Shown here piece by piece: positions 25,627-41,400 of a DNA stretch of 64,000 nucleotides. A program made the position numbers and the translations under genes. The stretch spans positions 1,922,001-1,986,000 of the forward strand of contig JAKNDB010000103.1 in the NCBI GenBank assembly GCA_024305405.1. Direction: 5' to 3'. Numbering within the stretch: position 1 is the first letter of the stretch; each line of letters starts with the position of its first letter. The notes under the pieces were generated by a model that saw nothing but the letters and a program-made list of their open reading frames with translations, did not search any database and was not told the DNA's origin. The stretch is from Dirofilaria immitis. Taxonomy: Eukaryota; Nematoda; Chromadorea; Rhabditida; Onchocercidae.

Positions 25627-28600
25627 CTAAATAAAATTTCCTTCAAAATTTCTAATTTTTCAAATAAGAATTATTTTCTACATTAGGAAAAAGAAAAAAG
25701 AAGAAGAAAAGATGATAGCAAAATTTATTTGTTCAACACAATAGTACTTACTATTGATTGAACACAAAAATGAAAAAAATCGGACAGCATGACGAATATA
25801 TAATTGAAATTACATCGTATCATCACTTATCTTACTAATATATTTACTGATATATTTTATTTACTGTATTATCTTCTAACTTTCTTTACTTGCTCATTTA
25901 TTTATCATATCATTCACTTACTTATCAATCTATTAATTTCAAATGTGAGTCATATTTCAAAGTAACATTATAGCAATCCACTTCTCCTACTTCTCTCATT
26001 CATCTTTACCTTTTTAAATATTAAATATTTCATAATTTCTACTGTTTCACCTTCTCCAACTTCTTGCCCTATTTTTCTATCCCATGTCACACTGGTGATG
26101 ATGATGATGATGTTGAGAGTGATAGTTTAACAGTGTCATGTCATGTCTACTGAATCTGTCTAATGCATCTATATATGTATATATATTTGACAAAAGAATA
26201 TTTCATTTCATTTTACAAATATTATCATACAAAATGATAATATTTGGCAGAAAAGATCTTTCCGCATATTTAAATATCAACAACAATGAATGACCTTTAT
26301 ATGATAAGATCAATTGATCAATCATGGCAACTATTGATTTTACAACTTTGAAGATAATTAAATACATGTCATCGAAATTCATTTCTGTAGTTCCATTCAG
26401 ATAATCATGAAGATGATAATGATATTTGATAATTATAATAACTAATAGTTACTACCTGTTTAAATCTTCCCAGATTATCAAAAAACAAATAACAGCTAAA
26501 ACTAGGGATGAAGACGGGTATTTGCATACTTGGTAATTATATAATGTAGTAGGTTAGAGGAAACTTTTTAAAAATTAAAAATACTTATCATCTCTGTAAA
26601 AAGCTATTGCTGCTTATCTCACTATATTTAATTTTATATTATATCCTCAAATTATATTCATATATATAAATATCTCTAGAGAGATAGAGAGATTACTTGA
26701 ATATTACATATCTTAAAGTTTGAATAATTTTATAATTGAAAATTATATTTCCATTGATCAATGCATACGAACAAGACAATCACTTCCTTGTCAGTATTAT
26801 TTTTTTGATAAATATCATTTTTAGTAAAAATGTTAGCATCGCTTACTTTATCTGTTATAAAACATAGATTTTTTCATTTGTTACTTGGCATTTCCTTAAT
26901 CAAATTGTTCATTTATTTATTTGCATTATTTACAATTAGTTTCTTTATTTATTTAATTTGTTAATGATTATTAAATAGGGTAATTTTAATTATTACTACT
27001 AAAAGGTATTACATATTTTCATGATTATGTTGAATCATTTATCATAAAAAGCGATGAAAAAAAATTATAATTGAATATCGCAAGCGACAAACAATACTAA
27101 ATAATTTATCAGAGAAAACTTCTAGTTGGAAAAGTTTAATAATAGAATTAAAGATAAAAAATTAAGTATTTTTAATACGATCAGTTCCTATAATTATTAT
27201 TAATGCACAAACAGCAACAATTTATGCGATATTAGAAACTGATCAAAAGTTAACAAAATTAAAGAATATGAATGAGTCCTTCGTAAAAGATTCCGAATTA
27301 ACTATCTGAAATTAAATGAAATTTTCATTAAATAATTATTAAGAAGAATTTTTAATATCGCATTTGAGATGTGAGAAAATCTATGAAATATTTCACTCCA
27401 TTTCTCAATGAAATCTTGCCCGAATCAATCACATGGAAAGTTCTTGATCGAAAAAAGATTAACATGGAAAGCAGAAACCTATAACTACGAATCATATGAA
27501 TGAACTAAGTTTTCTCCAAATATATTCAAGCTTCAAGCAACAAAAACGAATATTGCAATAATGATTTTTCTTGCACAATTTTTGAATTCAAACTAAAAGA
27601 GTCAATGTAATGCTATATTTACATATCAAAAATTACTATTTGACCTATAAAGAGCAACTTAAAAATAAATTCACTTTTCGAGAACTGGAACAAGAAATCA
27701 TCTGCTACTCTCTTTGCTTTTATATTACCCATCACTAATGCATATATTTCATACCATTGTTAGTTGCTATTTACATATCACTACTTTTGTTTATAATATA
27801 TTAAAGAGATTGAAGAATAATACGTGTTGTGCAACATTTAATGAGATATAATTGCAAATACATGCTATTTTTATTATTCGGATTTAGCAATAAGTTTAAA
27901 AAAATAATAAATAAAACTTTGGGCAATAGCTTTTGTAAAAAATATAAACAGCAAAAACGAAAAAAAACGTTATAACACTTACCATCGTACATATCGTTTG
28001 AAGGCAAACAATAAATTTACCAGCTTCAATTTTACAAAGAAACTAAATTTGCAAATATATGTGATTTCTTAAGAAGCATACTTTTTACAAAAACGATTAA
28101 GAATATTAAATAATGCAATTATTGCCATATTTAATGACCAAATTAAATTATCGACAGTCCAATTAGTCAACTATTAAGATTAACTGGTTATTTAATTGGC
28201 ATGATAAGAAATTGCTGAATTTTTATCATTTTCAATTGATAATATGATTCAAAGATCATCTGGATATGTTCGAAATGGAATAAGAAGATAACAGATATGA
28301 GGCAAAATTGATACTTATTGGATGTCCAATAAATAAATGTGTATGACCAACTGAAACTGTATCACTGTGTACAATAATGTGAATAATCATATTTCTACAA
28401 ATACTCGAATAATACTGAAAAAGATTTCCTTAATAATATCTTCAAGTTATTATTCATTTAACAAATTCAATTAAAAGATCTATTTAATGGCAATAAGTGC
28501 GTCACATAGTTTGCAGATCATTTCCAAAAAAGACGATTATTCATCATAAAATCACAAATTTCTAATTTCATAACACAGCCGTGCTAAAATTCAATTGAAA

Positions 28601-29376
28601 TTATATACAATCATTGGCAAGAAAAAAAGTAATACATATCGTGCAATGACTTTTTCGCCTGTTTACAGAAAAAGTTTGAAAGACATTGAAATTTACTGAA
28701 AATATCGAAATATTCGGAAGTGTTTCTGATCTTTCACATTTTTGATGTTTTTTCTAGAAAGATTTTCACAATTTAAATTTCAATTTTTTAATGATATGTG
28801 CAATTAAAAGCATGTTTGGGTTCGAACAATAATATTTCTATTCAATTAAAATTAAATAATGAAATATCCTAAAGCAGCAACAAATAATTGAAATAGTAGC
28901 TCATACTACTAGTCAAATAACTCGCAGTTAGTTTAGAGTGTACTGCAAAATTTTGTTATAACTGCCAATGCTCTGCAAAATCGACATATAACGCATGTTC
29001 CAGTCGGTTGATTGCAACCTTATAAGATGATGAACCGTTGAGAAAATGAGCATCTCTCAGTTGATCCGTCTGAAATTCACTTTTCTTTCATCAGAGATAA
29101 GCTCATTCAATTCTAAACTCGATGCTGTCCTGTTAGTGATATATCATATATCTAACTCTGATTTCTCAGAGTTAATTGGTGTATGAATATAAGATTGCAT
29201 AACAACAAGATTGCAAGACTGCCAAGAACTATTCATATCTTTTGTTAGATTAACAGCAAGATATATTCATATCTTTGTTAGATTAACAGCATATCTATTC
29301 TTTTCAAAATATATTGTTGTCTTTCCTAGATTATGTAACCAATCTCAGTTAGAAGTCTTCTTCTCACATATCTGCT
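25627..29376. other. Intergenic stretch between mlt-4-like and pad-1-like genes
   Basis: The first exon of the ankyrin gene sits behind TTTATTTAG, which may be a trans-splice site or hide an upstream exon in this stretch. A (GAT)n run lies near 26096-26112 and short AT runs are present. I found no other coding exon. The 3.8-kb spacing argues against an operon with the upstream same-strand gene. Confidence 0.45.
29231..29291. repeat. Direct tandem duplication, period 34
   Basis: ATTCATATCTTTTGTTAGAT plus TAACAGCA at 29231-29258 is repeated at 29265-29291 with one T missing. It lies just beyond the 3' end of the large minus-strand gene. Confidence 0.85.
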
Positions 29377-29382
29377 TTTATT
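29377..29382 (-). terminator. Poly(A) signal for the pad-1-like gene
   Basis: AATAAA on the minus strand lies about 20 bases after the proposed stop codon at 29403-29405. Very short 3' UTRs are known in nematodes, so this is plausible but unproven. Confidence 0.45.
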
Positions 29383-29402
29383 ACTACAACCAACTTTAAG
29401 TC

Positions 29403-32400
29403 TCATGTTTTCAATTCCTGATAAAATTCCAGAAAAGATTAAAGCAGAGAATTTTCTGAAGTTAACTTTTAAATTTAAAAAGAAGTGGACTACCTTATCA
29501 AAGGAAAACTGTGTCGTCAAAGCGCGTGTTTTATTCTGGGTTGCGAGCGCCATGAAAAATGAACGTAACTCACTAAAGCTTGTAAGTGTTTTAACATTAA
29601 TCAGTGATGCAGACATGAACTTCCGACCATGAGTTGATAGTTGACCATACTGAAAGTGAGCAAAAATAGTGGAAAAAAATCGAATTAAAATTCTAAAGCA
29701 AGCAAGCAAATGATAAATTTTCTTACGAACATACTTTATTACGAAGTAAACGATCGATACGACTCGCAAATGGTACGAATGAATCGATATTACTTGCAGC
29801 TACCGAATTTACAAATGCCCAGTGGCACCTACAAATGAATTCATTTTCCAACCAAGAGTCATATTAATGTTTGAGAGCGTTGATCACAGAACTAATTAGC
29901 ATTTCAGATTTTGCAACTAAAACAAAAGTTAAGAATTTATACCCGCTAACAGAATAAATGTCAAAGAAGTTCAATACTGCTTACATTTGAAACTGGGCTA
30001 AGTAACCAGCAGGGAGCGTACATAACGTTTCAAGTAGTTTACATGCTGCAAGATACAATTGCATCCATTGATCATTTCGGTCACATTTTAGATCATCCGA
30101 AACGTTTGCTGTACCAGATAACTGTTGTTCAATTTGTAATAACACATGTACCTAAAATTCATTCTTTTGATGTCTTCGAAAATCAATAACTTGTTTTGAG
30201 TGAGAGCAAGTGATTTTGGAAATTTCAATAGTTTCAAAATCTTTTCAGTATAACTTAACTCAAGAATATGGAAAAAATAATTCCGCACTTCTACAAACCA
30301 AATAAATTACCAATTCCGTAACCATCGAAGGCCACATACTAACAATATGTTGCGGTTTCTGCCTGATAAGCAAAACCCGATAGCAAAGAAATACTTGAGC
30401 ATGAACAATTGGAACTTGTGACAAACGCAAATTGTCCGATAAGCGTTCTGGAAAAACGCAATTTCACATACTGATTAATTTCAAAGATTCAAAGAATGTT
30501 TTCTCGGCAAAGTTTTTCCTCAAGTAACTTTTTTCAAATATGTTCGTCGCAACAGGTAAACGATAAATTTTACAAAACATTGTGATATACTCAAAGCTTG
30601 AGAGGAATAGTATTTAGCATCTACATGTGATATATAGACAATTCATACATAGCATTTCAAATAATATTCAGTACAAATAAATTTCGAAAGTCTTCAATTA
30701 CCTTGTATATCAGGCAACTGGGCTTGATACTGACCAAGTTCTGAACTTAATATTATAAATGCCAAACGTTTCAATGCCTGAGCACGCATTTCATATTCGA
30801 CTTCCTTGCTAGTTATCAGACTTGAAAGTGTCGAATTTTGTGTTGTTGAAATCCTTCCTGAAAATTTGAAATTTTCTGAAAATGCAAATAGACTACATAT
30901 AATGATGATGTTTGGCTTAGTAATTAATACCCAAAATAACAATAGCCACTTAACTAACAATAATTGATACAGTAAACCTATTTTACTAACTTCAATTAAT
31001 TTAAACCGCATCTCGTGTACAAATTGGTTTTACCGCAAAATATGGGAAAGAAGAATAAAAAGCTCCTATAAACTTGATAATCTTTGAGACAAAGCGTAAT
31101 GGGTCATAAACTATCATTATATATTAATTTCTATAGCATCAATCAAAATAGATGAAGAACAAACCAAGTAGCTCTTTAAAGAAGTTTTATCGTAAGTCAT
31201 CAAATGATCCGTTATGACCAACCAATGCTTCAATGACTGCATATCCATTTTGAAGAATGCTAAAATTTCATGACTGGCAAATTAATTCTATGGCAATGGT
31301 GAATAACTTTGATAAATAATAATACCACGTGTATTTATCTTTGTTTCGCCAAGAAGCAACCAACGAAAGAATGAAATGCATCACGAAAAGGAAATTAAAG
31401 CTAACTACACACCATAATTATTATGGCTTCGACCAAAGTAATAAAAGAAAATGTAGTTAATCTGTAAATCATAAAACAATTACCTGGATCAAGTAGAAGA
31501 TCTAATGTAGCTTTACGCCACACTGGTCGCATATAGTTAAAATTACTCATCGATGCTAAGAGTTGCGAACTAGCAAGAAAAAATCGAGCATTTCGAGCAC
31601 TAAATTGCAAATTAATATTTCGTAGTCGTTAAGAAAGTTTACATAACTCAATAAAAATTGTATTTTGATAAAATTTTTTTAATTCAAAACCTTTTTAGAT
31701 TTAAACAACGAATTATTATTCTTAACATGTGCAAAAAATCTCACTACAGCATTTGATGATTGTATGGAGTACTACTAGTAATTTTAAAACATGAAGAGCG
31801 CAAGATCAAGATTTTTTGTTATTCAAATGTCTAATGGACAACAAAAATAGACTGAAGAGATTGTAAAGCCAAAAGCTACTAACAAAAACTAAAAGAAGGC
31901 AATCAAATTTCATAGATGATGGTATAATTCATTATATAGAAAATACGTTTTTCATTTTTCTGAAAGAAACATACTTCTTGGCTTTCAAATACGGCAACGT
32001 ATTACTCCAAACAGCATGAAGCAATGGCAGTAACCTCTCCTTATCTTCGCTCTTACATATCGAATCAATCAGTTCAGCTAAATGCTGAAATTAGAAGCAA
32101 TACCAAAACACTTCCGTAAAAGCTAATTTTCAAGGTTCAAAATATCTAAATGCAACTTCAGTGCTTCAATTATCTATTACATTTCAGGTATCTCCAAAAA
32201 TATGAAAGATCAAAAATTCATGTAATAAAGTGTGTTAATCCGAACCATTATAAGAAAATATTATAGAAATATCTATAGTATTTTCTTTATTCTGATGTTT
32301 ATTATAATTTATCATATAAAATTTAAAAATTCAAAAGTAAATATCAGATCTAAAATTAAAAATTTAAAACCGTCATTCTATCTGGATCATTTTCCACAAA

Positions 32401-35400
32401 AAAAAAAAAAGAAAAACACTATATAATGAAAGGAAAAAGGAATACCTCCGCAAGCAAGAATAAAGCTTGAGTACTGTGAGTCGGATCACGTTTTAGGTTA
32501 TTCGAATCTTTCAAACTTGACCGCATATTTGATATATTACGTCTGTCGGATGCTGAGATTGAAGTACCCTGAGATGATACTGTTATTTGTGTAGCTGTGT
32601 CGAAGGTAGGGATTCTGAAAGTGATCAAATTCAATGATGTAATGCCATGCAAAAAAGATATCATAGAAAAATGAATTTATTTGGTGACTTATTGTGCAAT
32701 TCTAGCTTCATTAAATTTTCAAGACATACAAATGTTTATTAATTAACCTTGATGGTACTAAAGATGATGTAGAACCACGTAAAGAACTATTTTCCGAAGC
32801 AGCTAGTGATGTTGGCGCGGTAGCGAACTCCACCACCGGCGATGTTTCTTGTGATTTTTGCGCTGTAAAGACTTGATATTTTACTATTTCTGGACTTAGA
32901 GCAGAAAATCAGAACAAATCTAATGATTTGCTTTCATCAAATTTTAATGATAGTTTCACTCAAAATCAAAAAGTAATTTTATTTACGTAACCATTCAAAT
33001 ATTTTAAAAAAGATCATTTAAAGTAACAACTATTTTAGAAATCAACATTCACCAGATGAATCATGCTTGACAACCAATGTCCGCTTCAACCAAGTAGTTT
33101 GTTCTAACTGCCAACCAACGATAACATTCATTGCTTCCGTAAGTTTTTGACATGCATCCTGAGCAGCCCGTGATAATTGTTTATCTTCAATGATGGCTGA
33201 ACTTGTAGCAAGTTGTACGAAATCCACAAGCATACTGGAATTTAAGACAAAATTAGATTAGATAACAATTAAACAAAACAAATCAGAAATCTTGTACATT
33301 AATCTAAATATGTAGTTCTTTCACATAAATTGCCATATTTACCAGGATTTGGACAGATCTGATTTTTTTATGGCATAATAAAATAAATAATAATGCATAT
33401 AAATGTACAATTTGTATAGACCTAATGCAATTTCAAAATCAATAAAAAATTTTGAAAAAACTTTTTAAAATTTACATGAACTGAATGAAAACAGCCTTTG
33501 GTGGTAATGACATAATTGGTGATTCAACAAACAGTCCTTGTAATGAAGGCCAACAATTGCAAACGGCAGTGGATGGCGTAGTTCTAATACAGCCATGAAG
33601 CATTTCTAGCAGTGCAAGTTCAGTTGGAAAAGCACTTTGCTGTAACCAATTCTGAATAAGCAAATGTGAAATAAGTAAAAAAATATTGGTATAAATCCAT
33701 AATACAATATCTTAAATGACTCAAAAACTTGATACCAATTATGAATGAAATGTTGTGAGAATACAATACTTTACAAATATATCTGAAAAAGGAATTAATA
33801 TTCTACTAGCACTTCAGCATTTTTACTATTTATGATTACTGAAAAATAATTAAACCTTTTCTAGAGCTACACCCGATTTCACGATTTTCGATGCACTTTC
33901 CTTCAGTGCTTCAGCAACCGTAGAAATAAGATTTTCGAATGGAAGTATTTTGATATTCAGTAAAAGATCGGCGATATCGAGTTGTGCCATTGAATAATTA
34001 AACGACGGCTAAAAAGTGACAAAAATGAAATGAAACAATCCATTTGTAATAAGTTGTGCATATCAATCAATTTGAATCAAAATACATTCCAAAATCTAAA
34101 GGAGTTTTGTCAAAATTCATCAATTTCCTTTAACCATTTTCTTGTTACATTTTAATTAATTGAAATTTCTTATCGAAAAAGTTTAACAAGACAACCTGGT
34201 CAGATTCAGTGCGTGTGGTATGTTGGTTCGGTGATGCTAAAGAACTTCGAGTCATCCATACCAATGCAAGTGATGACAAAAATGCTTGTTGATGATGTTG
34301 TACTATTGGCGAAAGCAGATCAAGAATTATTTGACGGACAATCTTAATATGTTTACCGTATTATTTCACAGTACTGATGTTTGAATAACAAAAGTATTAC
34401 GTTATCGACATGACTTTAAAAATGTGAAGAAATACCGCAGGATTTCCAATTGGTAGATTAGGTTCTCCTTTTCGCAATTGCGTCCAAACATCACAAAGTG
34501 TCGCAAGAGCATGGGGAAAAGCGTTAAGTACGTCCGATCGCGCTTGTTTCCAAACATCCTCAGCCGTGAGATCAGCAAATTTACTGAGTGCTGCATTTGA
34601 TGACTATAATTATAATTCGAATTACAATGAAGGATTGGATGAGGAATAATCGAAATTGAAATTTAACGTACTCAGTTTCTTTTCAAAACAAACAATGAAT
34701 GTAACTCATAAGTGTTTCAAATATTCTTTCTCTAGCTTGACTTTAGTGACTGAGTTTAGAATTAATTCAAGATTTAATTGTTTCAAATTCATTGTAAAGC
34801 GCCAGTCCATATATACTCGATATGAAATAATTAAATTAACAACCCATGATCTCTCACTAACTAGAATTTTTAACAAAACTATCAGAAAAAGAAATTTTCC
34901 CCATATTGATGATTACAAAAAAATTTATAAAACTAAATTTTTCAAAAAATAAAAAAATGCGGTGGTATCAATTTACCACATTAGTATTATCGCTGAAGGA
35001 GAAAACTTTAACAAGATTGGAAATAAGCTCTGTAGCACCACGTGTACCAGGTATAGCATTCATTACCGAAGATGCCAATGATGGATTACTGACCTGAAAA
35101 CATTCCATGAATTGTTAATTATTTATAAGTAATCAGCTTTCAATAAATCAATATAATTTCGAAGGCTGAGAATTTTGTAAACCACTACAAAATGCCGAAG
35201 ATTTTAAATTTATTTAAACAAATTAATTGGCAATGCTCCATCTAAATGAAGATTCCAATTAAGTTGCCAAGATCATTAGACTATATGTTGGATCAGTTCT
35301 TTAAACCAAATAATATAATCCTAAACAGTCTAAGTATTGATTTGGTCCACTAATAGATTCATCGTCCACTAATAGATTCATCAAGTTATCTAACTTAATC

Positions 35401-38400
35401 GGCTAAAATATTGCACCATCGGACTACCTAAACATTGTCACACTAGAAGAGAAAAGATATCAAATCAAGGTCACGAAAGCAAAAAATATACCATCATCTA
35501 GTAATTGTTAGGTAATTATAATCTGCACAATAGCTTGCCTTCTGTATAAAATAATCAAAAAAATCTTTGCAATGCAATATTTTATTTTAATTTACACCAA
35601 TTTTTTTAAGCAACACCTGTGACGGTTGACTGGCAAGTGCTAAAGTAGTACCAGTTTGAGATGTATTATCGATAAGGCAATAATGAAAGAACATATTCAA
35701 TGTTTCCAATATCTGCAAAAAAATTTTATTTTGAAAAGTCAGCTCTCTAAAGTTTTCGCATGATTCCACTTAAATTCGTCAGAGTTGAAAAATATCTCTT
35801 CTTGCTCCATCCTATTTTAAGCAAAATCTGACTACGAATGTAAAGAAGAGAAAGCTCTGAATGATAAATCATGCAATTCGTCAGCAAACATTCTGCTGAA
35901 TTATAATATGATTTCATTTGGAGGATTTTAGAAAAAATATTACTTGTAAAATAAAGCTTACCCCGATAGCATAATTAGTCGGATAGTTTGGCTTATCTTG
36001 ATTGATGCCTAAAGAATGAGGACGAGCTGATTCAGTCGATGGAATACTGCACACTTTGTCATCTGTAGGAGAATATGCGACATTTACAACAACTTCCAGA
36101 TTTTTGCACAACTGTTCGATAATATGTACCGAAAATGTAGATAGCGATCTAAAACATATTTTCTAAGAAACTAAATTTTTATTCCAGCCTGTTTAATTCC
36201 ATAAACAATTTTGAAAAACAATTATATTTGCATCAAAATTAAGTTTATTAAGATCATGACATATCCCAAAATTGAGGAAAATGTCAGAAAAAGATTTTTA
36301 TCCGGTAAAATGTTTATTTTATCGTTTTATTTATTTGCATATTTAATTTTCTTCTAATCACAAAAATATTAATAGACCTATCAAGAAATGGTAGTATTCG
36401 TACGACAAATGTAAACCATTGCTCCTGTTCAGCTGAATGCTTTTTGAGAGCATTCAGAACTGTTAGCAGAAACATACGCAATTCAACCATGCCAATATAT
36501 GGTTCACGAAACGATGTACGATGCTGCGGAGAATTATAAATATGATGATTTATTGATAGTTTATCTATATTACTGCTATTCTGAAATTTTGATTAAGCTC
36601 TTTAATATCAAAATTTTCCTAATGCGCATCTTTTAAGATCTAAAAATTCACCAGAAATCTTTACTTACAGGTTAGTAGTCTACTTATATTATTAGTATAT
36701 ATATATATATCAAATTTCACCTGTTATATAATAGTTATTCAATATTTATTTACTGGTTTTTCAGTCACTGATCATTTATAAATCTATTTAATACAACAGC
36801 AAATTTATTCATTCATATTTATTTGTCAAAATACATTTTTGAATTATGACCTCCACATAATTTTCTGTTTGACGATTTATTATACATTGACTTAGCTTAT
36901 TTCCAAATTTTCAAATCTGTTTTAAAACCAAGTATATTAAAAATTAATTTGAATAATTACTTGGTCAGTAAAATTTTGAAATCCATTTTTGATCACCAAT
37001 TCCAATTGTATTACAGTGGCAGTTAAATCTAGAAGTGAGTTTTGATAACCAATAATTAAATCACAAAAATTGTTACTGGATGTTGCAGTACCATCATTGA
37101 ATTCCAGTATATCTACTGATAATGGAACTCTGCAATGCAATGACATTTGAATTATAAGAATGAGAATGAAAGCCTTAAGAATATTGGAAAATGCTTTTAA
37201 GACATTCATTAATTATTCGGTACTTTACTCATTCATGTTATTCGTATTTTTAGAAAGTCTTAGTTAAACAAATGGTAAGCATATTCACTATAATCAATTT
37301 TTTGATCGCAAACAATTTTCGCAGTTTTCAGAATTTTCCAAGGATTAAAAATTACATTTCAGCATTATTATGTTGTCGAACATTATGAACAGAAGTTAGA
37401 AGAGAATGCAACAAGCATTTTTGAAGCTTTGAACGTTGCAGAAGGTTATGAATATAAATAGTTAAAGCGCGAGATTGATTTTCCTGGATCATTGCTATTA
37501 ATCCGCGCATTAACTCGGTGAGAAAATCCAAAACTGCCATCTAAAATAAACAGCATTAATTAATATAAGTCCTCATCGATAAATTACTTTTTAACATTAC
37601 GTAGTTATTTTTATTATTATTTTTAATGATATAATACTGCAAGAAACTTCTTTCTCAGCTTTCTTTTTTCGATCAGAAGATAAAAGTTTGAAAATGTCAA
37701 AATATTCATGGAAATCAATCGTATATCTGAATCTTTAACAACTGCTTTTGTCATGCTGCCTTGAATCCATGACAACGAATTTTAAATAGACTCTAAAATT
37801 TACCTTACATTTCCAAGCATTGCGTAAATCAAGACTAGAAACGTTAGCAGTGGGAGAATTGACAAAATACGATCGAAGGAAATGTAAAGAAATCTGCAAT
37901 ATGCTATATTAAAATTCCAAATCAATTTTAATTGAGTCACAGCACATTAAATAGTTATTCATAATACTGTTTTAGATATGGAAACATTCCAGAATTGTCA
38001 AACATGAAAAAGCTTAATTATCCACATAATTAAATGATTTAGAAAAATTTTGAAAAGAACAAAACAAGCACCTCAAATTTCTTCACTTACTCTTCGAAAT
38101 ATTAATTAAAAAGATTAGAAATGCATCAATATAATAAATTTACGGTCATAAAGAGTTCAAGGAAGGTATAATGTTTATATTTAAGTGTATCCGTTCCGTT
38201 TGCACTGTCCAACTCAGAAGCCCAAAAGTCTTGCCCCAATATAGAACGAATGTGACGTGACACAAGGTCCATTAAATGTCCAGAAGCAACGTTTGAAGAA
38301 GATTTATGAAGCGAAGCAGTCCCAGATGAAACCATGCAACTAAAAATTTGATTTCCTCTATCGAGCATTCAGTTTTTCATAACAAAAATTTGATTTTCCA

Positions 38401-41400
38401 TTATATTTCTATAAATTCGAATATTCATCTTTCCAGCCAACTTTCCTAAAGTAATCAAGCAGAACTTCGAATGAGAACCTAAAGTAATTTGAAGTAATAC
38501 ATTTAAACGTTTACATGGTAAGTTGGAATAAATTCATAAATTAACTTTAGACAAGAAATATAAACCAAAAAACAGTGAAAATTTGTTCAGGCATACATGT
38601 AGAATTGATAAAAATTGTAATTTTAGACGACTCACCTAATAATAAGCCTGGGAGTTAGAAAGTTAAGCTTTGTACGCAGCAATGCAATTAACATTCGGAA
38701 TACTTTTTCAGAACGCGCCAAATCCACCGTTTGGCCACTCTCTGCATACAGCAACATATGTGCATGTAATTCGTGGCATAATGGTTGTACTTCATCGCCA
38801 GTTGCCTCCAGTCAGGGTAATTCCGATGTATCGAATAACCTAAGTAAATGTATAATTAACTCTTTGCAGCAAACAAAAATAAAATCTTAAAGAAAAATAA
38901 TAATAACAAAAATTTTAAAATACAATAATAATAATACTTTTTGAAAAAATAGAAATAAAAATCCTAAAGAAATAATAGTAATACAAAGCATGGTAATAAA
39001 AGCAAGTCTTACTTAAGTTCTTGTGCAGACATAGTAAATATACTTTCTTGCAATGAATCTTGCCTTCGATGACCCTTGCAGCGCTTCAAATTCTCAGAAA
39101 TTGGTGGACCATTCTCAGTAGATTTCCACGATGAAACCGCAGGAACTGATTGTGATTCTATTATTCTTTTCTGTGATATACTTGCTACTGCACTGGAATA
39201 ATTTATTTGAATTCCGTAGCCAAGCAAATGTTATAAAAAAATACCATAATTTGATGAAATCTGCGTTTCCATGAATGTTTCCAGAAAAGATACAAAATGA
39301 ATTCGAATACTGTACATTCAACAATAATCAATATACGGTGTTAGCTCTATTAATACTTAAAATGGGAGATGTTACTGAAATAATTTTAGCTTACACAAGA
39401 TAAAAATTATTCAAGTAATTTATCGTTAAATAAAAAGTTCCATATGATTCAACAATCAAAAAATCATCGCAATGATTCGAGGCAAACGCAAACGCAAATG
39501 CAAACGAACCTGGATGACCCTTCTTTCTCGCTAATTTCGCTTTCAGTACAATGAGTATCACTAATCAATGTTGTCTGAATATGGGAACACAACCGTTCAC
39601 CGGCAAAACAAGCTTGTATTTCCATTTCGCTTTCTTCTTGAGCACAAATAAAATCAATAATATATTGCAGTATTTCCAATACTTCCTGATCCAACGAATC
39701 TAATGATGTGGTTTCAATAGAATCCTGAAATTCATTCCACAAATATTCTTAGAAATCATGAAAATATTACGATAAATGAAAAAAAAGGTAGACTCCTTAT
39801 TTTCTACTAATTAATTGGGGTGAAATGTGATTATATTATCCCAAAAAAATAATATAAGACATGTCGGCATACAATTTTTGATATTACATATCATAAGAAT
39901 ATTATATATATATATATATAATATATAGAATGAAAATAAGAGAAGTTATGTTCCTTATGCCTTTGGTAAGAAAGCTAAGATGATGCTAGGAAAACTCCTG
40001 GGAAATTGAGGCAATCAGGTTGTTAAAGGATGGTGTCATTGCTGACCATCCATTTACAACTTCTAGCTGTTAAAGCAGCAGCGCTAATTCTGAGGTTTTC
40101 TGAATCAATTCAAAGCAAAAAGCCAAAATAATAGAGTTCTTGTAAGAATACTAATATATTAGAAAAAGAATTAAATTATTGCATCCAATCAGATATGTAA
40201 ATAAAATGATAGAGATAACAATAAATAGAGATAGAGATAATAATAAAAAAATATGTGAATAAACTTTTTTGCCAAAAATTCAAAAATTTTGTCTTTGAAT
40301 ACCAAAACGATCAGGTGATTTACGCTGATCGTAATCACACACCAAGCTCCTAAAATATACCCAATAATTAGCAACCTCTTAATCATCTATTTTAGCTCTT
40401 CTATTCAACGTTTTTTTGGAAAATTACCTAGAACGAAATTATTAATAACATACATTATCATCATCAAACATTGGTATGTCCGATACAGTCCTGTGATGAG
40501 TTTTTGCGCTTCACTTGCCATATTCAAATCCATCGTACTATTATTATTACCTTCTTGCAACAAACGATTTCGTAATTCAGTTAACCAAGCTGGATATCTG
40601 AAAAAAATAGTGAACGATTCGTCTAATTTTTGAGCTCATGTGTCTGTCCGCATCCACTGTAGCCCAGATAAAATCAATGTATTCATTAAAAATAACCATA
40701 AGAAAAATTCAAAAAAATTTTCTAAGTAAATTTCCGAATGAAAATTTCCAAATTATCACATTTTATTAATTTTTCAAAAACGAACTCTATGATCCTTAAT
40801 CTCTCAAATGCTATAGAAGCTTCAACTAAATGCCGTTTAGCCTCATTTGAACCTGTTACTGAAACATCTTCGCATAAATGATGTAATGATTGATGACCAC
40901 CATTTGTTAACAATGTAATGACACAAATACCGGGTGGTATATTTGGAAACTGAAAATTAACAGTTATATATATAATACACACATAAAGACATATATCTTT
41001 TCATCGAGGATCTACTCATTTCAATCATTCTTATACTTATCAGTAATAAAACTGCTAAATGAAATTAGATTTAAAAAAAAGCAAAATTAAAATTCTCTCA
41101 TCCACAGTAATCGAGAGAAAAATTTCGTTAATACCTTCTCCTAAGTGTTCAATAACAATAAACAGAAACCTTCTCTTTATTCATTCTGCCTTGCATACTG
41201 AGATATTGAATTGAAGCACGTGAGGTGCTCGGATTTAAGAGCATAGTAGCCCACATCTAGAATATTTGATAAAAATTTGTCTGACTCTTAAAACTCATAA
41301 CTTCGTGATCATTGTTAGTGATATTTTTCAAAATTCAACATAACTAAAATAAGCTGAATAAGCAGCACACGATGTGCAATATTATTTTACAGTAACCAAA

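Noticed and set aside
28810..28840. GGTTCGAA-like motif considered as a tRNA T-arm
   Set aside because: No matching acceptor stem, D-arm or anticodon arm around it.
34656..35097. + strand frames overlapping pad-1
   Set aside because: They lie antisense to an intron and a proven pad-1 exon (VSNPSLASSVMNAIPGTRG on the minus strand) and have no similarity to anything I know.
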